Below are positions 37,049 through 44,171 of a stretch of DNA of 44,171 nucleotides, piece by piece; the stretch's first letter is position 1, and each line of letters begins with the position of its first letter. This stretch comes from Streptacidiphilus pinicola (lineage in GTDB: Bacteria > Actinomycetota > Actinomycetes > Streptomycetales > Streptomycetaceae). The stretch is taken from assembly GCF_003258295.1 (NCBI RefSeq), contig NZ_QKYN01000071.1, positions 1 through 44,171 on the forward strand, read 5' to 3'. Position numbers and translations under genes: made by a program. Below the pieces are notes generated by a model. It searched no databases. It had not been told where the DNA came from and worked only from the letters and a program-made list of their open reading frames with translations.

Positions 37049-37924
37049 AACCTCGGCGAGGCAGCAGAGCGATGCGTCTCCCGCCACCGCCCGTGTCTCC
37101 GCGTGATCTTCACCGATTCAGTGCCGGAGAAGGCTCCGACTCCGGCATCAGCCGAATGCGGGTCGCCGTGGCCGACCGGGCACCGGTTCGCCGACCGTAC
37201 CCGCACCAAGCACGCCACCGTCCACGCGCTGCTGGCCGCCGGCCACAGCCGGCGCTCCATCCAGCGACAGCTCGGCATGACCTACCGCACCGTCCAACGG
37301 CTGGCCGACGCCGCGACGCCGGAAGAGCTATTCCAGGGGCAGTGGCAGAACCGCAGGACCAAGCTCGACGACTTCAGGCCCTACCTGCACGAGCGATGGG
37401 CCGAGGGCTGCACGAACGCCTGGACCCTCTGGGAAGAGATCAAGACGCACGGCTACACCGGCGGATACGGAGCGATCCGCGCCTACCTCCGGCCGTTCCG
37501 CACATCCCCGACCGCACCTGCAGCCCGCCCGCCGTCCCCGCGCACGGTCACCGGCTGGATCCTGACTCACCCCGACATCCTGCCGGAAGGCGAGCAGTTG
37601 AAGCTCAAAGCCGTCCTCGCCGGCTGCCCCGAACTGCGGGCCCTCACCGGGCACGTCAGCACGTTCGGGAAGATGCTCACCCAACTGCAGGGCGACCAGC
37701 TCCCGCAATGGATCAAAGCAGTCCGCGCCGATGACCTGCCAAGCCTCCGTACCTTCGTCAACGGCCTCGAACGCGATCTCGCCGCCGTCACCGCGGGCCT
37801 GACACTGCCGTGGAGTTCTGGAGTCGTCGAAGGCCACGTCAACCGGATCAAAATGATCAAGCGCCAGATGTACGGCCGGGCCGGCTTAGGCCTCTTGCGG
37901 AAGCGAGTCCTGCTGGCCTCCTGA
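37049..37924 (+). CDS. ISL3 transposase, 3' exon
   Basis: 291 codons plus stop. It begins NLGEAAERCVSRHRP directly after the intron. It holds an inserted HTH-like region (AGHSRRSIQRQLGMTYRTVQRLAD), typical of long actinomycete ISL3 transposases, and ends with the catalytic-Glu part LPWSSGVVEGHVNRIKMIKRQMYGRAGLGLLRKRVLLAS. Without splicing this part could only be made from an internal start and would be inactive. Confidence 0.85.
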   Translation, partial: NLGEAAERCVSRHRPCLRVIFTDSVPEKAPTPASAECGSPWPTGHRFADRTRTKHATVHALLAAGHSRRSIQRQLGMTYRTVQRLADAATPEELFQGQWQNRRTKLDDFRPYLHERWAEGCTNAWTLWEEIKTHGYTGGYGAIRAYLRPFRTSPTAPAARPPSPRTVTGWILTHPDILPEGEQLKLKAVLAGCPELRALTGHVSTFGKMLTQLQGDQLPQWIKAVRADDLPSLRTFVNGLERDLAAVTAGLTLPWSSGVVEGHVNRIKMIKRQMYGRAGLGLLRKRVLLAS

Positions 37925-37933
37925 CGGGAACGG

Positions 37934-38431
37934 TCACGACCCCTGCCGGAGTCGCTCCGCAGCCTGAGCAGGGGTGTCGTAATAGCCGGGCCGCGCCAAG
38001 AGGACCGAGCTGAAGTAGTAGCCCTGCTCTTCCTCGGGCTCGTCGTCAGCTGCGAACGGGCGCCAGAAGCTCAGCAGCAGGTCAGAGGCAACGAAAGACG
38101 CCGGGTCGTCGGGGTCTGCCTCGATCGTGGTGTGCTCGCCCATGCGCTGCACCAGCTCCTGGGCCGGGAGCGCGAACACGTCCAGGCCCCGGAAGATGAC
38201 GCGGTCTGTCTGAGTCGACGGTCTCCCGAGCTCAATCGCTTCCAGCATGTCTCGCGTGCAGTGGATGCTGATCATCAGCCCGCTGGGACGGAAAACATGC
38301 TGCCCAGGCCGGTCTGATTCCGAGACCGCAGAGAGGTCGCGGAGCGAGTCCAGCGCGGCGTTGGCGGCTTGGCGAGTCATGCCGATCTGCAACGGCCCAA
38401 CGCCGTTCGGCGGGGCGAGGTCGAAGTCCAT
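37934..38431 (-). CDS. Passenger gene of the ISL3 element, protein of unknown function
   Basis: 165 aa starting MDFDLAPPNGVGPLQIGMTRQAANAALDSL. It is acidic and soluble, without signal or membrane segments. It contains VGPLQIGMTR, HVFRPSGLMISIHCTRDMLEAIELG, DRVIFRGLDVFALPAQELV, a Glu-rich DDEPEEEQGYYFSSVLLARPGYYD and an ending AAERLRQGS. The family is not recognised; the beta-rich alternation resembles small cytoplasmic proteins often seen beside polymorphic-toxin immunity genes, but this is weak. It lies convergent to the transposase, 9 bp from its stop and inside the right terminal repeat, so it moves with the element. Confidence 0.65.
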   Translation of the reverse strand: MDFDLAPPNGVGPLQIGMTRQAANAALDSLRDLSAVSESDRPGQHVFRPSGLMISIHCTRDMLEAIELGRPSTQTDRVIFRGLDVFALPAQELVQRMGEHTTIEADPDDPASFVASDLLLSFWRPFAADDEPEEEQGYYFSSVLLARPGYYDTPAQAAERLRQGS

Positions 38432-38648
38432 GCGGGCATGATCCCAAACAGGTCTGTCAACGAGTTACGTAGCGCCATCCAGCTGATTCATTACAGATCG
38501 TGACGGCTCCACAGAAGTTGGACCAGAACCGCGACTCGTGAGCAGAGCCATCGCTCAGAGGCTCCAGCTCCGGTGGGCACCGCCCATGGATGGCAAGCCT
38601 GTCGATTCCCCTCCTCGAACGACATGGGGTCCGTAGAAAGACGCACTT

Positions 38649-38675
38649 GCGCCACCGCCGGTGAAGCGGTGGCGC
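38649..38675 (-). terminator. Terminator downstream of the second GH54 gene
   Basis: GCGCCACCGC and GCGGTGGCGC form a perfect 10-bp stem around CGGTGAA, 31 bases beyond the stop of the minus-strand GH54 gene. It probably ends the two-gene GH54 transcript. The flanking 38557-38705 holds no gene. Confidence 0.7.
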
Positions 38676-38705
38676 AGCCGAGGTGCTGTTGTGACGCCCT
38701 GATTC

Positions 38706-40259
38706 TCAGGTCCAGGGCTGGTCCACCAGCCAGCTGGTGTCCTGGGCCCAGAACGCCGTGGCATCCCAGGCGTTGGAACCTCCGTCACCGGCGAGGTAGA
38801 CGGTGTAGTCGTAGTGGCGGAGGTACTTCGTGGGGTAGTTGACGGACCTGAAGGAGTGGCCGACCCCGCTGTTGCCCGCGGTGGGGCAGAAGGTGGCGTC
38901 CTGCGCGAACGTGCTGCTGCCGTCGTCCGCGCTCAAGTAGAGCTCGAAGTTCGAGTGCCGCAGGAAGCGTCCGGGGTCGTTGGCAGACTCGAAGGTCAGG
39001 CAGGAGGTGTCGGCCAGACCGGCTCGCACGATCCAGGTGGCGTCGGCCTTGGTGGTGGCCGGGCTGGAGGAGTTGACGGCGGAGATGACGGCCTTGTTGT
39101 CGGCGTCGTCGTGGCGGATGTAGTCGGTGGTGCAGCAGGTGGTGGTCGCCTGGAGGGAGATCCGGGAGCCGGGGGTCAGAGCGCCGGTGCTGGTCGAGCC
39201 GCTGCCGTAGCCGACCGCGGTGATGTTGGCCTGGACCGCGTTCTCGGTGGCGTCGGAGGGGTAGCCGGAGGTCATGACGCCTTCGTAGAAGGTGCCCGCG
39301 GAGCCCTTACTGTTGTCGCCGCCGATGCCGAGGATGATCGCGCCCTCCTTGTGCATCGGGTTGTAGCCAGAGACGTTGGGGCGTACGCCGTTGTAGAAGG
39401 TGGACAGACCTCCCGACTGGGCGTTGCCGCCACGGATGGCCCACTGGTTCGGGCCGCCCTTGACCATGGCGGTCAGGAACCGGTCGTTGACTGTGGGGTC
39501 CCCCGCGTTGAGGCGCTGGTTCGCCCCGGAGAACAAGCCGTTTTCCAGGTCGGCCATGATCCAGGGGCCGTTGCCGCTGCCGGAACCCCAGTAGTTGCTG
39601 TCGCCGAAGTAGATGGCCTCCATGTGGCCGTTGCCGGTGTCGTGGTTGCTGGTCTCGGCGTTGCCGTAGTCGAAGCAGCAGCCGCCGTTGAAGTGGGTGC
39701 CGTCGAAGATCGCGTACTCGCCCTCGGGCTGGTCTCCGGTGGCGATGCCGGAGGTGTTGTCGTCGCGGTAGCCGGTGCCGGGAGCGACGTAGACGCCGTA
39801 CGCCTCGTGCCCGCCGACGGTGACCGGGGCTTCGAAGGCGTTGGCAAGGTTGTCCGGTCCACCGGCCGCTCCGCCCGCAGGGGCGTCGGTGAGGTTGTTG
39901 CCCTTGCCGGACTGGTCGTAGATGACGGTGATGACGCAGCTGGTCCCGGCACAGAAAGAGTCCTGCGCGGCGGCGTTCGCGTAGCCGCCGGCACTCAGCA
40001 GCCCGATGTCCTTCGTCGCCCCGTCCGAGGCACGTCGCACCTGGTACAGCGCCCCATTGTAAGTGCTGTACAGCGCCCGGGTGGTGCTGTGGGCGGCCAC
40101 GCACGGCGTGCCGCCCGCGGCGTAGATGTCACAGGGGCCCTGGGTGGCAGCCTGGGAGGTCGTCGCCGTGCCGGTGAGCACGCCGGCGGCGAGCACGGCG
40201 GTCGTCCCCGCCGCCAGCAGCGCTCGCCGGGCGCGGCGGATCCAAGGTCGTAGGGTCAT
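38706..40259 (-). CDS. Secreted GH54 alpha-L-arabinofuranosidase with AbfB (CBM42) module
   Basis: 517 aa, ATG at 40259 with AAGGAG 8 nt upstream. The signal peptide ends near TSQAATQG. The catalytic domain is close to the one at 32018 (GPCDIYAAGGTPCVAAHSTTRALY, VITVIYDQSGKGNNL, GGCCFDYGNAETSNH, GHMEAIYFG, GPWIMADLENGLF). The C-terminal ~155 residues are an arabinose-binding AbfB/CBM42 beta-trefoil (SRISLQATTTCCTTDYIRHD, DPGRFLRHSNFELYL, YPTKYLRHYDYTVYL). It lies 151 bp after the paralogue at 40411 on the same strand, with no operator between, so the two are probably co-transcribed. Confidence 0.92.
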   Translation of the reverse strand: MTLRPWIRRARRALLAAGTTAVLAAGVLTGTATTSQAATQGPCDIYAAGGTPCVAAHSTTRALYSTYNGALYQVRRASDGATKDIGLLSAGGYANAAAQDSFCAGTSCVITVIYDQSGKGNNLTDAPAGGAAGGPDNLANAFEAPVTVGGHEAYGVYVAPGTGYRDDNTSGIATGDQPEGEYAIFDGTHFNGGCCFDYGNAETSNHDTGNGHMEAIYFGDSNYWGSGSGNGPWIMADLENGLFSGANQRLNAGDPTVNDRFLTAMVKGGPNQWAIRGGNAQSGGLSTFYNGVRPNVSGYNPMHKEGAIILGIGGDNSKGSAGTFYEGVMTSGYPSDATENAVQANITAVGYGSGSTSTGALTPGSRISLQATTTCCTTDYIRHDDADNKAVISAVNSSSPATTKADATWIVRAGLADTSCLTFESANDPGRFLRHSNFELYLSADDGSSTFAQDATFCPTAGNSGVGHSFRSVNYPTKYLRHYDYTVYLAGDGGSNAWDATAFWAQDTSWLVDQPWT

Positions 40260-40410
40260 GAACGTCGAACTCCTTCACGGGTGGGGTGAGGTGTGAACAT
40301 CGAGGCATTCCTCAGTGTCCGGCTGTGCGGGCGGGCGGGTCGCGTTGACGCCCTTGGAGCCGCTGCGATCCGGCCGGATGGGGGGCCACCGGACTCGGGC
40401 GGGCTGCTCG

Positions 40411-41958
40411 TCAGCTCCAGCGGGTGGTGGGCAGCCAGCTGGTGTCCTCGGCCCACAGCGAGGACGTGTCCCAGGCGTTGGTGCCGCCGTTGCTTGCGAT
40501 GTAGGCGGTGAAGTCGTAGTGGCGGATGTACTTGGCGGGGTAGTTGAAGGACTGGAGGGAGTAGCCGGTGCCGCTGTTTCCCGGCTGCGGGCAGAAGGTG
40601 GCGTCGGCGGCGAACTGGGCGGACCCGTCGTTGGGCTCGAGGTAGAGCTCGAAGGCGAAGTGCCTGAGGTAACTGCCGGAGGCGTTGGCCGACTCCAGGG
40701 AGATGCAGTTGCTGTCGGCCAGGCCGGGCTTGACGATCCAGGTGGCGTCGGCCTTTACGGTGGCCGAACTCGAGGAGTTGATCGGGGAGATGACGACCTT
40801 GGAGTCGGCTTCGTCGTGGCGCAGGTAGTCCGAGGTGCAGCACGCGGTGGTGGCCTGCAGGGAGACCCGGGAGCCGGGCGTCAGTGAGCCGGTGCTGTAG
40901 CCGGCCGCGGCGATGTCGGCCTGGACCGCGGTGTCGGTGGCCTCGGAGGGATAGCCCTGAACCATGACGCCTTCGTAGAAGGTGCCCGCGCTGGCGTTGT
41001 GGTTGGTCTGGCAGCAGTCGCCGCCGCTACCCAGGATGATGGCGCCTTGCTTGTGCATGGGGTCGTACCCGCTGGGCAGCGAGCCGCTGTAGAGCGTGGC
41101 AAGGCTCTCGGACTGCGCGTCGGCGCCCTTGAGCGCCATCTGTGTGGTCCCGTTGTTCTTCAGCATCGCCGTGACGAAGTGGCTGGTCTCGGAGACCTGG
41201 TGGGGATTCCACGCCGTGCCGCCGCCGGAGAACAGGCCGTTCTCCAGGTCCGCCTGGACCCATGGCCCGGTTCCGCTGCAGCCGCCGAACCAGCACTCCG
41301 TGCTGAAGTTGATCGCGTCCATCGCGCCGTTGCCGTCAGCCTTGTGGTTCGTCTCGGTGTTGCCGTAGTCGAAGCAGCAGCCGTTGTCGGCGTGTGTGCC
41401 GCTGGTGACCATGTACTCGCCCTCCGGCGAGCTGCCGGTCGGCACGCCTCCCGTGGGGTTGTAGGCGAAGTCGCTGTTGCCGGGGTTGATGTACAGGGCA
41501 TAGGCCTTGTGGCCGTCGACCGTCACCGCCTCGGTGGTCGCGGTGGCCGCGGTGTCTGCTCCGCCCGTTCCGCCGGGGCCCTGGTAGACCAGGGTGTTGC
41601 CGTGGCCTGTCTGGTCGTAGACGCGAGTGATGGTGCACGTGCTGCCGGCGCAGAACGAGTCCTGCGCCGCGGCGTCGGCGACTCCTCCGGCTGAGAGCAC
41701 CGCAATGTCCTGCACGGCGCTGTCCGAGGCTCGCTGCACCTGGTAGAGCGGGCCGTTGTAAGAGCCGGACAGCGCCCGGGTGGTGCTATGCGCGGCCACG
41801 CAGGGGGTGCCGCCAGCGGCGTAGATGTCACAGGGGCCCTGGGTGGCGGCCTGGGACGTGGTGGCGGCGCCGGTGAGCACATCGGCGGCGAGCACGGCGG
41901 TCGTCCCCGCCGCCAGCAGCGCTCGCCAGGCGCGGCGCAGCCGTGATCGTACGGTCAT
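40411..41958 (-). CDS. Secreted GH54 alpha-L-arabinofuranosidase with AbfB (CBM42) module, second tandem copy
   Basis: 515 aa. The ATG at 41958 is preferred over the in-frame ATG at 42060: it has AAGGAG upstream, aligns with the paralogue's start and avoids running through the operator. Domain order equals that of the gene at 38706, but the catalytic part diverges (VQDIAVLSAGG, CTITRVYDQTGHGNTL, NGCCFDYGNTETNH, GAMDAINFS, GTGPWVQADLENGLF). The position equivalent to Glu in MEAIYFG reads MDAINFS, so the nucleophile is Asp or is shifted. The C-terminal CBM42 is intact (DYLRHDEAD, SYLRHFAFELYL, KYIRHYDFTAYI). Activity may differ from its two relatives. Confidence 0.9.
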   Translation of the reverse strand: MTVRSRLRRAWRALLAAGTTAVLAADVLTGAATTSQAATQGPCDIYAAGGTPCVAAHSTTRALSGSYNGPLYQVQRASDSAVQDIAVLSAGGVADAAAQDSFCAGSTCTITRVYDQTGHGNTLVYQGPGGTGGADTAATATTEAVTVDGHKAYALYINPGNSDFAYNPTGGVPTGSSPEGEYMVTSGTHADNGCCFDYGNTETNHKADGNGAMDAINFSTECWFGGCSGTGPWVQADLENGLFSGGGTAWNPHQVSETSHFVTAMLKNNGTTQMALKGADAQSESLATLYSGSLPSGYDPMHKQGAIILGSGGDCCQTNHNASAGTFYEGVMVQGYPSEATDTAVQADIAAAGYSTGSLTPGSRVSLQATTACCTSDYLRHDEADSKVVISPINSSSSATVKADATWIVKPGLADSNCISLESANASGSYLRHFAFELYLEPNDGSAQFAADATFCPQPGNSGTGYSLQSFNYPAKYIRHYDFTAYIASNGGTNAWDTSSLWAEDTSWLPTTRWS

Positions 41959-41995
41959 GAACGAACTCCTTCGCGGGTGGGAAGGAAGGGCCCGG

Positions 41996-42011
41996 TTGTT
42001 AGCGCTAACAA
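41996..42011. promoter_or_regulatory. LacI-type operator palindrome 2
   Basis: TTGTTAGCGCTAACAA, a perfect 16-bp palindrome, 38 bp before the ATG of the minus-strand GH54 gene. It contains the whole 14-bp core seen at 31971-31984, so the same repressor probably controls all three GH54 genes. No LacI gene is present in the window. Confidence 0.75.
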
Positions 42012-42334
42012 TTGCGGCCAGGAAGGAGCGGTGTGTACATGCATTTTTGGGGGGCCGCAATGGCCATCACTATGGCTACACGCGGGAAGGCCGTCAAGGC
42101 ATCGCGCAGGGGCACTTTGTTAGCGTGCACAATCTCTGGTTCATTGCCCGTTGTCCGGCTCCTCTGCTGCGCCGCAAGCGTCCGCCGACGGCGAGGTGAG
42201 GCAGCTCGTCCCACGGCGGCCACTGGCCACTCAGCACATCGCCGATGCGGGCTCATTGATGGGATGGATCGAGCCGCGACGAGTCAGACTGGGCTCGCGA
42301 CTGGATCACCAGTTCGCTTTGTTCGGGGAATTAC
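42012..42334. other. Intergenic stretch upstream of the GH54 pair
   Basis: About 320 bp without a recognisable gene. Apart from the imperfect operator-like site at 42117 I see no clear structure. It ends at the kinase remnant. Confidence 0.5.
42117..42132. promoter_or_regulatory. Imperfect LacI-type operator-like site
   Basis: TTGTTAGCGTGCACAA matches the perfect operator at 41996 except for the right-half core, 121 bp from it. A second, weaker site at such a distance is common in LacI-type repression by looping, but this copy may be fortuitous. Confidence 0.4.
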
Positions 42335-42535
42335 CGCATCGGCTCCGGAGACGCATTCACGGCCGGGCTGATCTACGGGCTGCTGACCGGGGACGGCGAG
42401 GGGCACAGCGCGGCGGGCCGCGCCAGGCCCGCGGAGAACCTTGCTGCCGCGGACCTGCAACGCGCCCTGGCCTACGGCACCGCCCACAGCGCCCTGGCCA
42501 TGACCACACCCGGTGACGCCTCCACGGCCTCGCTA
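42335..42535 (+). pseudogene. C-terminal remnant of a second KDG kinase (PfkB family), cut by IS630
   Basis: Reads RIGSGDAFTAGLIYGLLTGDG ... LQRALAYGTAHSALAMTTPGDASTASL, matching the end of the intact kinase (GSGDGFAAGLIYG ... ALAYGTAHGALAMTTPGDSSMAS) but with an internal insertion of about 18 residues, so it is not a recent duplicate. The N-terminal two-thirds are missing. At the right it runs into the IS630 end, whose TGA (42542-42544) closes the frame. Confidence 0.75.
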
Positions 42536-42616
42536 GTGCTCTGACCGGGAAGGTTCGCCGGGTCGGAGTTCGTGGCGGTTGGATGTGCGGGGACGTCCGA
42601 TCCGACCGTTGGGGGT

Positions 42617-43740
42617 GTGGTGGCTGAGCCTGTCCGTGTGCGCAGGTTGACCGACCAGGAGGGGCAGAAGCTGCAGCAGATCGTGCGCCGGGGCAGCACC
42701 AGTTCGGTGCGGTACCGGCGCGGATGATGCTGCTGGCCTCGGCCGGCGGGAACCGGGTCCCGGTGATCGCCCAACTGGTCCAGGCCGACGAGGACACCGT
42801 TCGCGACGTGATCCACAAGTTCAACGAGATCGGCCTAGCCTGCCTGGACCCTCAGTGGGCGGGAGGCCGTCCCCGCCTGCTCAGTCCTGACGACGAGGAC
42901 TTCGTCGTCGCGACGGCCACCACCCGCCCGACCAAGCTCGGCCAGCCCTTCACTCGCTGGTCCATCCGCAAACTCGCCGCCTACCTGCGGAAAGTCCACG
43001 GCCGCGTGATCCGAATCGGCCGCGAGGCGTTACGGTGCCTGCTCACTCGCCGCGGCGTCACCTTCCAGCGCACCAAGACGTGGAAGGAATCCCCGGACCT
43101 CGACCGCGACGCCAAGCTGGACCGCATCGAGCACGTCCTGGACCGCTTCCCCGATCGGGTGTTCGCGTTCGACGAGTTCGGGCCGCTCGGCATCCGCCCC
43201 ACCGCAGGCTCCGGCTGGGCTCGAGCCGGTCACCCCGAGCGGCACCCCGCGACCTACCACCGCACCCACGGGATCCGTTACTTCCACGGCTGCTACTCGA
43301 TCGGCGACGACACCCTCTGGGGCGTCAACCGCCGCAAGAAGGGCGCCGCGAACACCCTGGCCGCGCTCCGGTCGATCCGCGCGGCCCGCCCGGACGGCGC
43401 CCCGATCTACGTCATCTTGGACAACCTGTCCGCCCACAAGGGCGAGACGATCCGGCGCTGGGCGAGGAAGAACCGCGTCGAGCTGTGCTTCACCCCGACG
43501 TACGCGTCATGGGCCAACCCGATCGAGGCCCACTTCGGGCCACTGCGGCAGTTCACGATCGCCAACTCCAACCACCGCAACCACACCGTCCAGACCAGGG
43601 ACCTGCACGCCTACTTGCGCTGGCGCAACAAGAACGCCCGCCACCCCGACGTCCTCGCCGCCCAGCGACGCGAACGCGCCCGCGTCCGCAGCGAGAAGGG
43701 CGTCCGATGGGGCGGGCGGCCCCATCGGACGCTGGCCTGA
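42617..43740 (+). CDS. IS630 transposase with an N-terminal frame change
   Basis: The N-terminus VVAEPVRVRRLTDQEGQKLQQIV...SVRYRR is in one frame from GTG 42617. The rest begins MMLLASAGGNRVPVIAQLVQADEDTVRDVIHKF at 42724 in the -1 frame. The junction is GGCGCGGATGATG, where two bases seem to be missing relative to an RRARMM-type sequence. The main part has the helix-turn-helix and the DDE core: FAFDEFGPLG, YVILDNLSAHKG and WANPIEAHFGPL. Either a -1 ribosomal shift makes the full protein, translation starts at ATG 42724 or 42727, or the copy is inactive. Confidence 0.83.
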
Positions 43741-43805
43741 CGCGTTGCTCACCCAGACACTCGTAATCGGTTGGGCTCGCCGACCATGACTGGCACCATG
43801 ACCGC

Positions 43806-44075
43806 ATGAAGCTGGCCGAATCGCTCAGTGACTGGACCGACTACGACATCGCCATGTTCGAGTTCGGACGTGCTTTGGGCATCTTCCCTGAAGGAACGAC
43901 GTTTGGCAGCGTCAGGGGAATGTTCTTCATGGAGACCCCCCTCTCCAGCGCGCTGGGCGAAGCGATGGACGCACTCGTGAAGATCGGGGTCCTGGCCTAC
44001 CGCGAGGCGGAGTACCGCTGGGTCGGGACCGTCGACATTCCGGCCGTTCGCAGGGCCACCAGCGGCGATCAATGA
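43806..44075 (+). CDS. Small passenger gene inside the IS630 element, unknown function
   Basis: 89 aa, MKLAESLSDWTDYDIAMFEFGRALGIFPEG to VRRATSGDQ. It is acidic, without signal or membrane segments, and looks like a small helical/winged protein (PLSSALGEAMDALVKIGVLAYREAEYRWV). The family is not recognised. It lies 65 bp after the transposase on the same strand and inside the right terminal repeat, so it is carried by the element. Most IS630 elements carry only a transposase, so this gene is noteworthy. Confidence 0.65.
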   Translation: MKLAESLSDWTDYDIAMFEFGRALGIFPEGTTFGSVRGMFFMETPLSSALGEAMDALVKIGVLAYREAEYRWVGTVDIPAVRRATSGDQ

Positions 44076-44171
44076 ACGGCTAGCCCGCTCAGCTGGAGAC
44101 CCCCAGGACGTTACCCAATGCCTCCTGACTTGCCACTGCGACCCGGCGAACCTTTCCGGTCAGAGCACTAG

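Larger units (their letters stand above)
34020..38550 (+). mobile_element. ISL3-family element carrying a group II intron and a passenger gene
   Basis: Terminal inverted repeats match. The left end TGGCTTTGTTCATGAGTTGC (34020 onward) corresponds to the reverse complement of 38550 downward, TGGCTCTGCTCACGAGTCGC. The match continues through GGTTCTGG with only C/T differences over about 28 bp. The 6-bp sequence TCGCTC directly flanks both ends (34014-34019 and 38551-38556), as a target duplication would; ISL3 elements usually give 8 bp. Inside are the transposase in two exons, a group II intron, and one minus-strand gene between the transposase and the right end. Confidence 0.8.
42534..44170 (+). 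mobile_element. IS630-family element with passenger gene
   Basis: About 1.64 kb. The left end (42534 on) TAGTGCTCTGACCGGGAAGG and the reverse complement of the right end (44170 down) TAGTGCTCTGACCGGAAAGG match over about 32 bp (continuing TTCGCCGGGTCG) with one mismatch. Both ends sit in CTAG, and TA is duplicated (42534-42535, 44169-44170); IS630 is known to target CTAG and duplicate TA. The element carries the transposase and a second small gene. Its right border coincides with the last base of the window. Confidence 0.88.

Overview
The window comes from a very GC-rich actinomycete. Codon usage, GTG/TTG starts, Tat/Sec-secreted hydrolases with ricin, CBM2 and AbfB modules, a SigE-family sigma factor and sugar ABC transporters without their own ATPase all suggest a soil saprophyte of the Streptomyces/Streptacidiphilus/Kitasatospora/Catenulispora type. 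The main theme is degradation of plant cell-wall hemicellulose and pectic side chains: xylan, arabinan/arabinoxylan and alpha-L-fucosides.

Layout. 1-2801: end of an aromatic-degradation operon (extradiol dioxygenase plus MhpA-like flavin hydroxylase). 2968-9486: three secreted hemicellulase-type genes (clan-A hydrolase with CBM2, a ricin-domain protein with an unassigned C-terminal domain, and a GH10-ricin-GH62 enzyme). Each is preceded by the same short leader element, two GGCAAC repeats exactly 21 bp apart. An orphan, decayed copy lies at 9552-9579, and another intact copy lies before a broken expansin gene at 26439. 9601-15662 (minus strand): a sugar-acid operon (aldo-keto reductase, KDG kinase, KDPG aldolase, KduD-like SDR, Zn-dehydrogenase) with a FadR-type regulator and an internal deletion scar of an FAH hydrolase and an SDR gene. 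16015-25334 (plus strand): a divergent ABC importer, an unclassified cytoplasmic protein, a lactonase-type amidohydrolase, a DUF718 mutarotase and a secreted GH141-like beta-helix enzyme. With the GH29 alpha-L-fucosidase at 29337-31562 these suggest release, import and oxidation of L-fucose or a similar deoxysugar.

25335-29336 is partly decayed. It holds a frameshifted PAS-protein remnant fused to the last codons of a GH62 gene, a frameshifted expansin, an intact sigma/anti-sigma-like pair and a universal-stress-protein remnant. 32018-41958 carries three GH54-type alpha-L-arabinofuranosidases, one with a ricin module and two with AbfB (CBM42) modules. Perfect LacI-type palindromes (TGTTAGCGCTAACA) lie before the first gene and before the tandem pair.

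Two mobile elements interrupt this arabinofuranosidase region. The first is an ISL3-type element (34020-38550) with matching terminal repeats. It contains a group II intron that splits the transposase gene exactly between codons, and a passenger gene. The second is an IS630-type element (42534-44170) at a CTAG target, with a second small passenger gene; it cuts a remnant of a second KDG-kinase gene, and its right end coincides with the end of the window. No RNA genes or CRISPR arrays were seen. All functional statements are read from sequence by eye; no database search was run.
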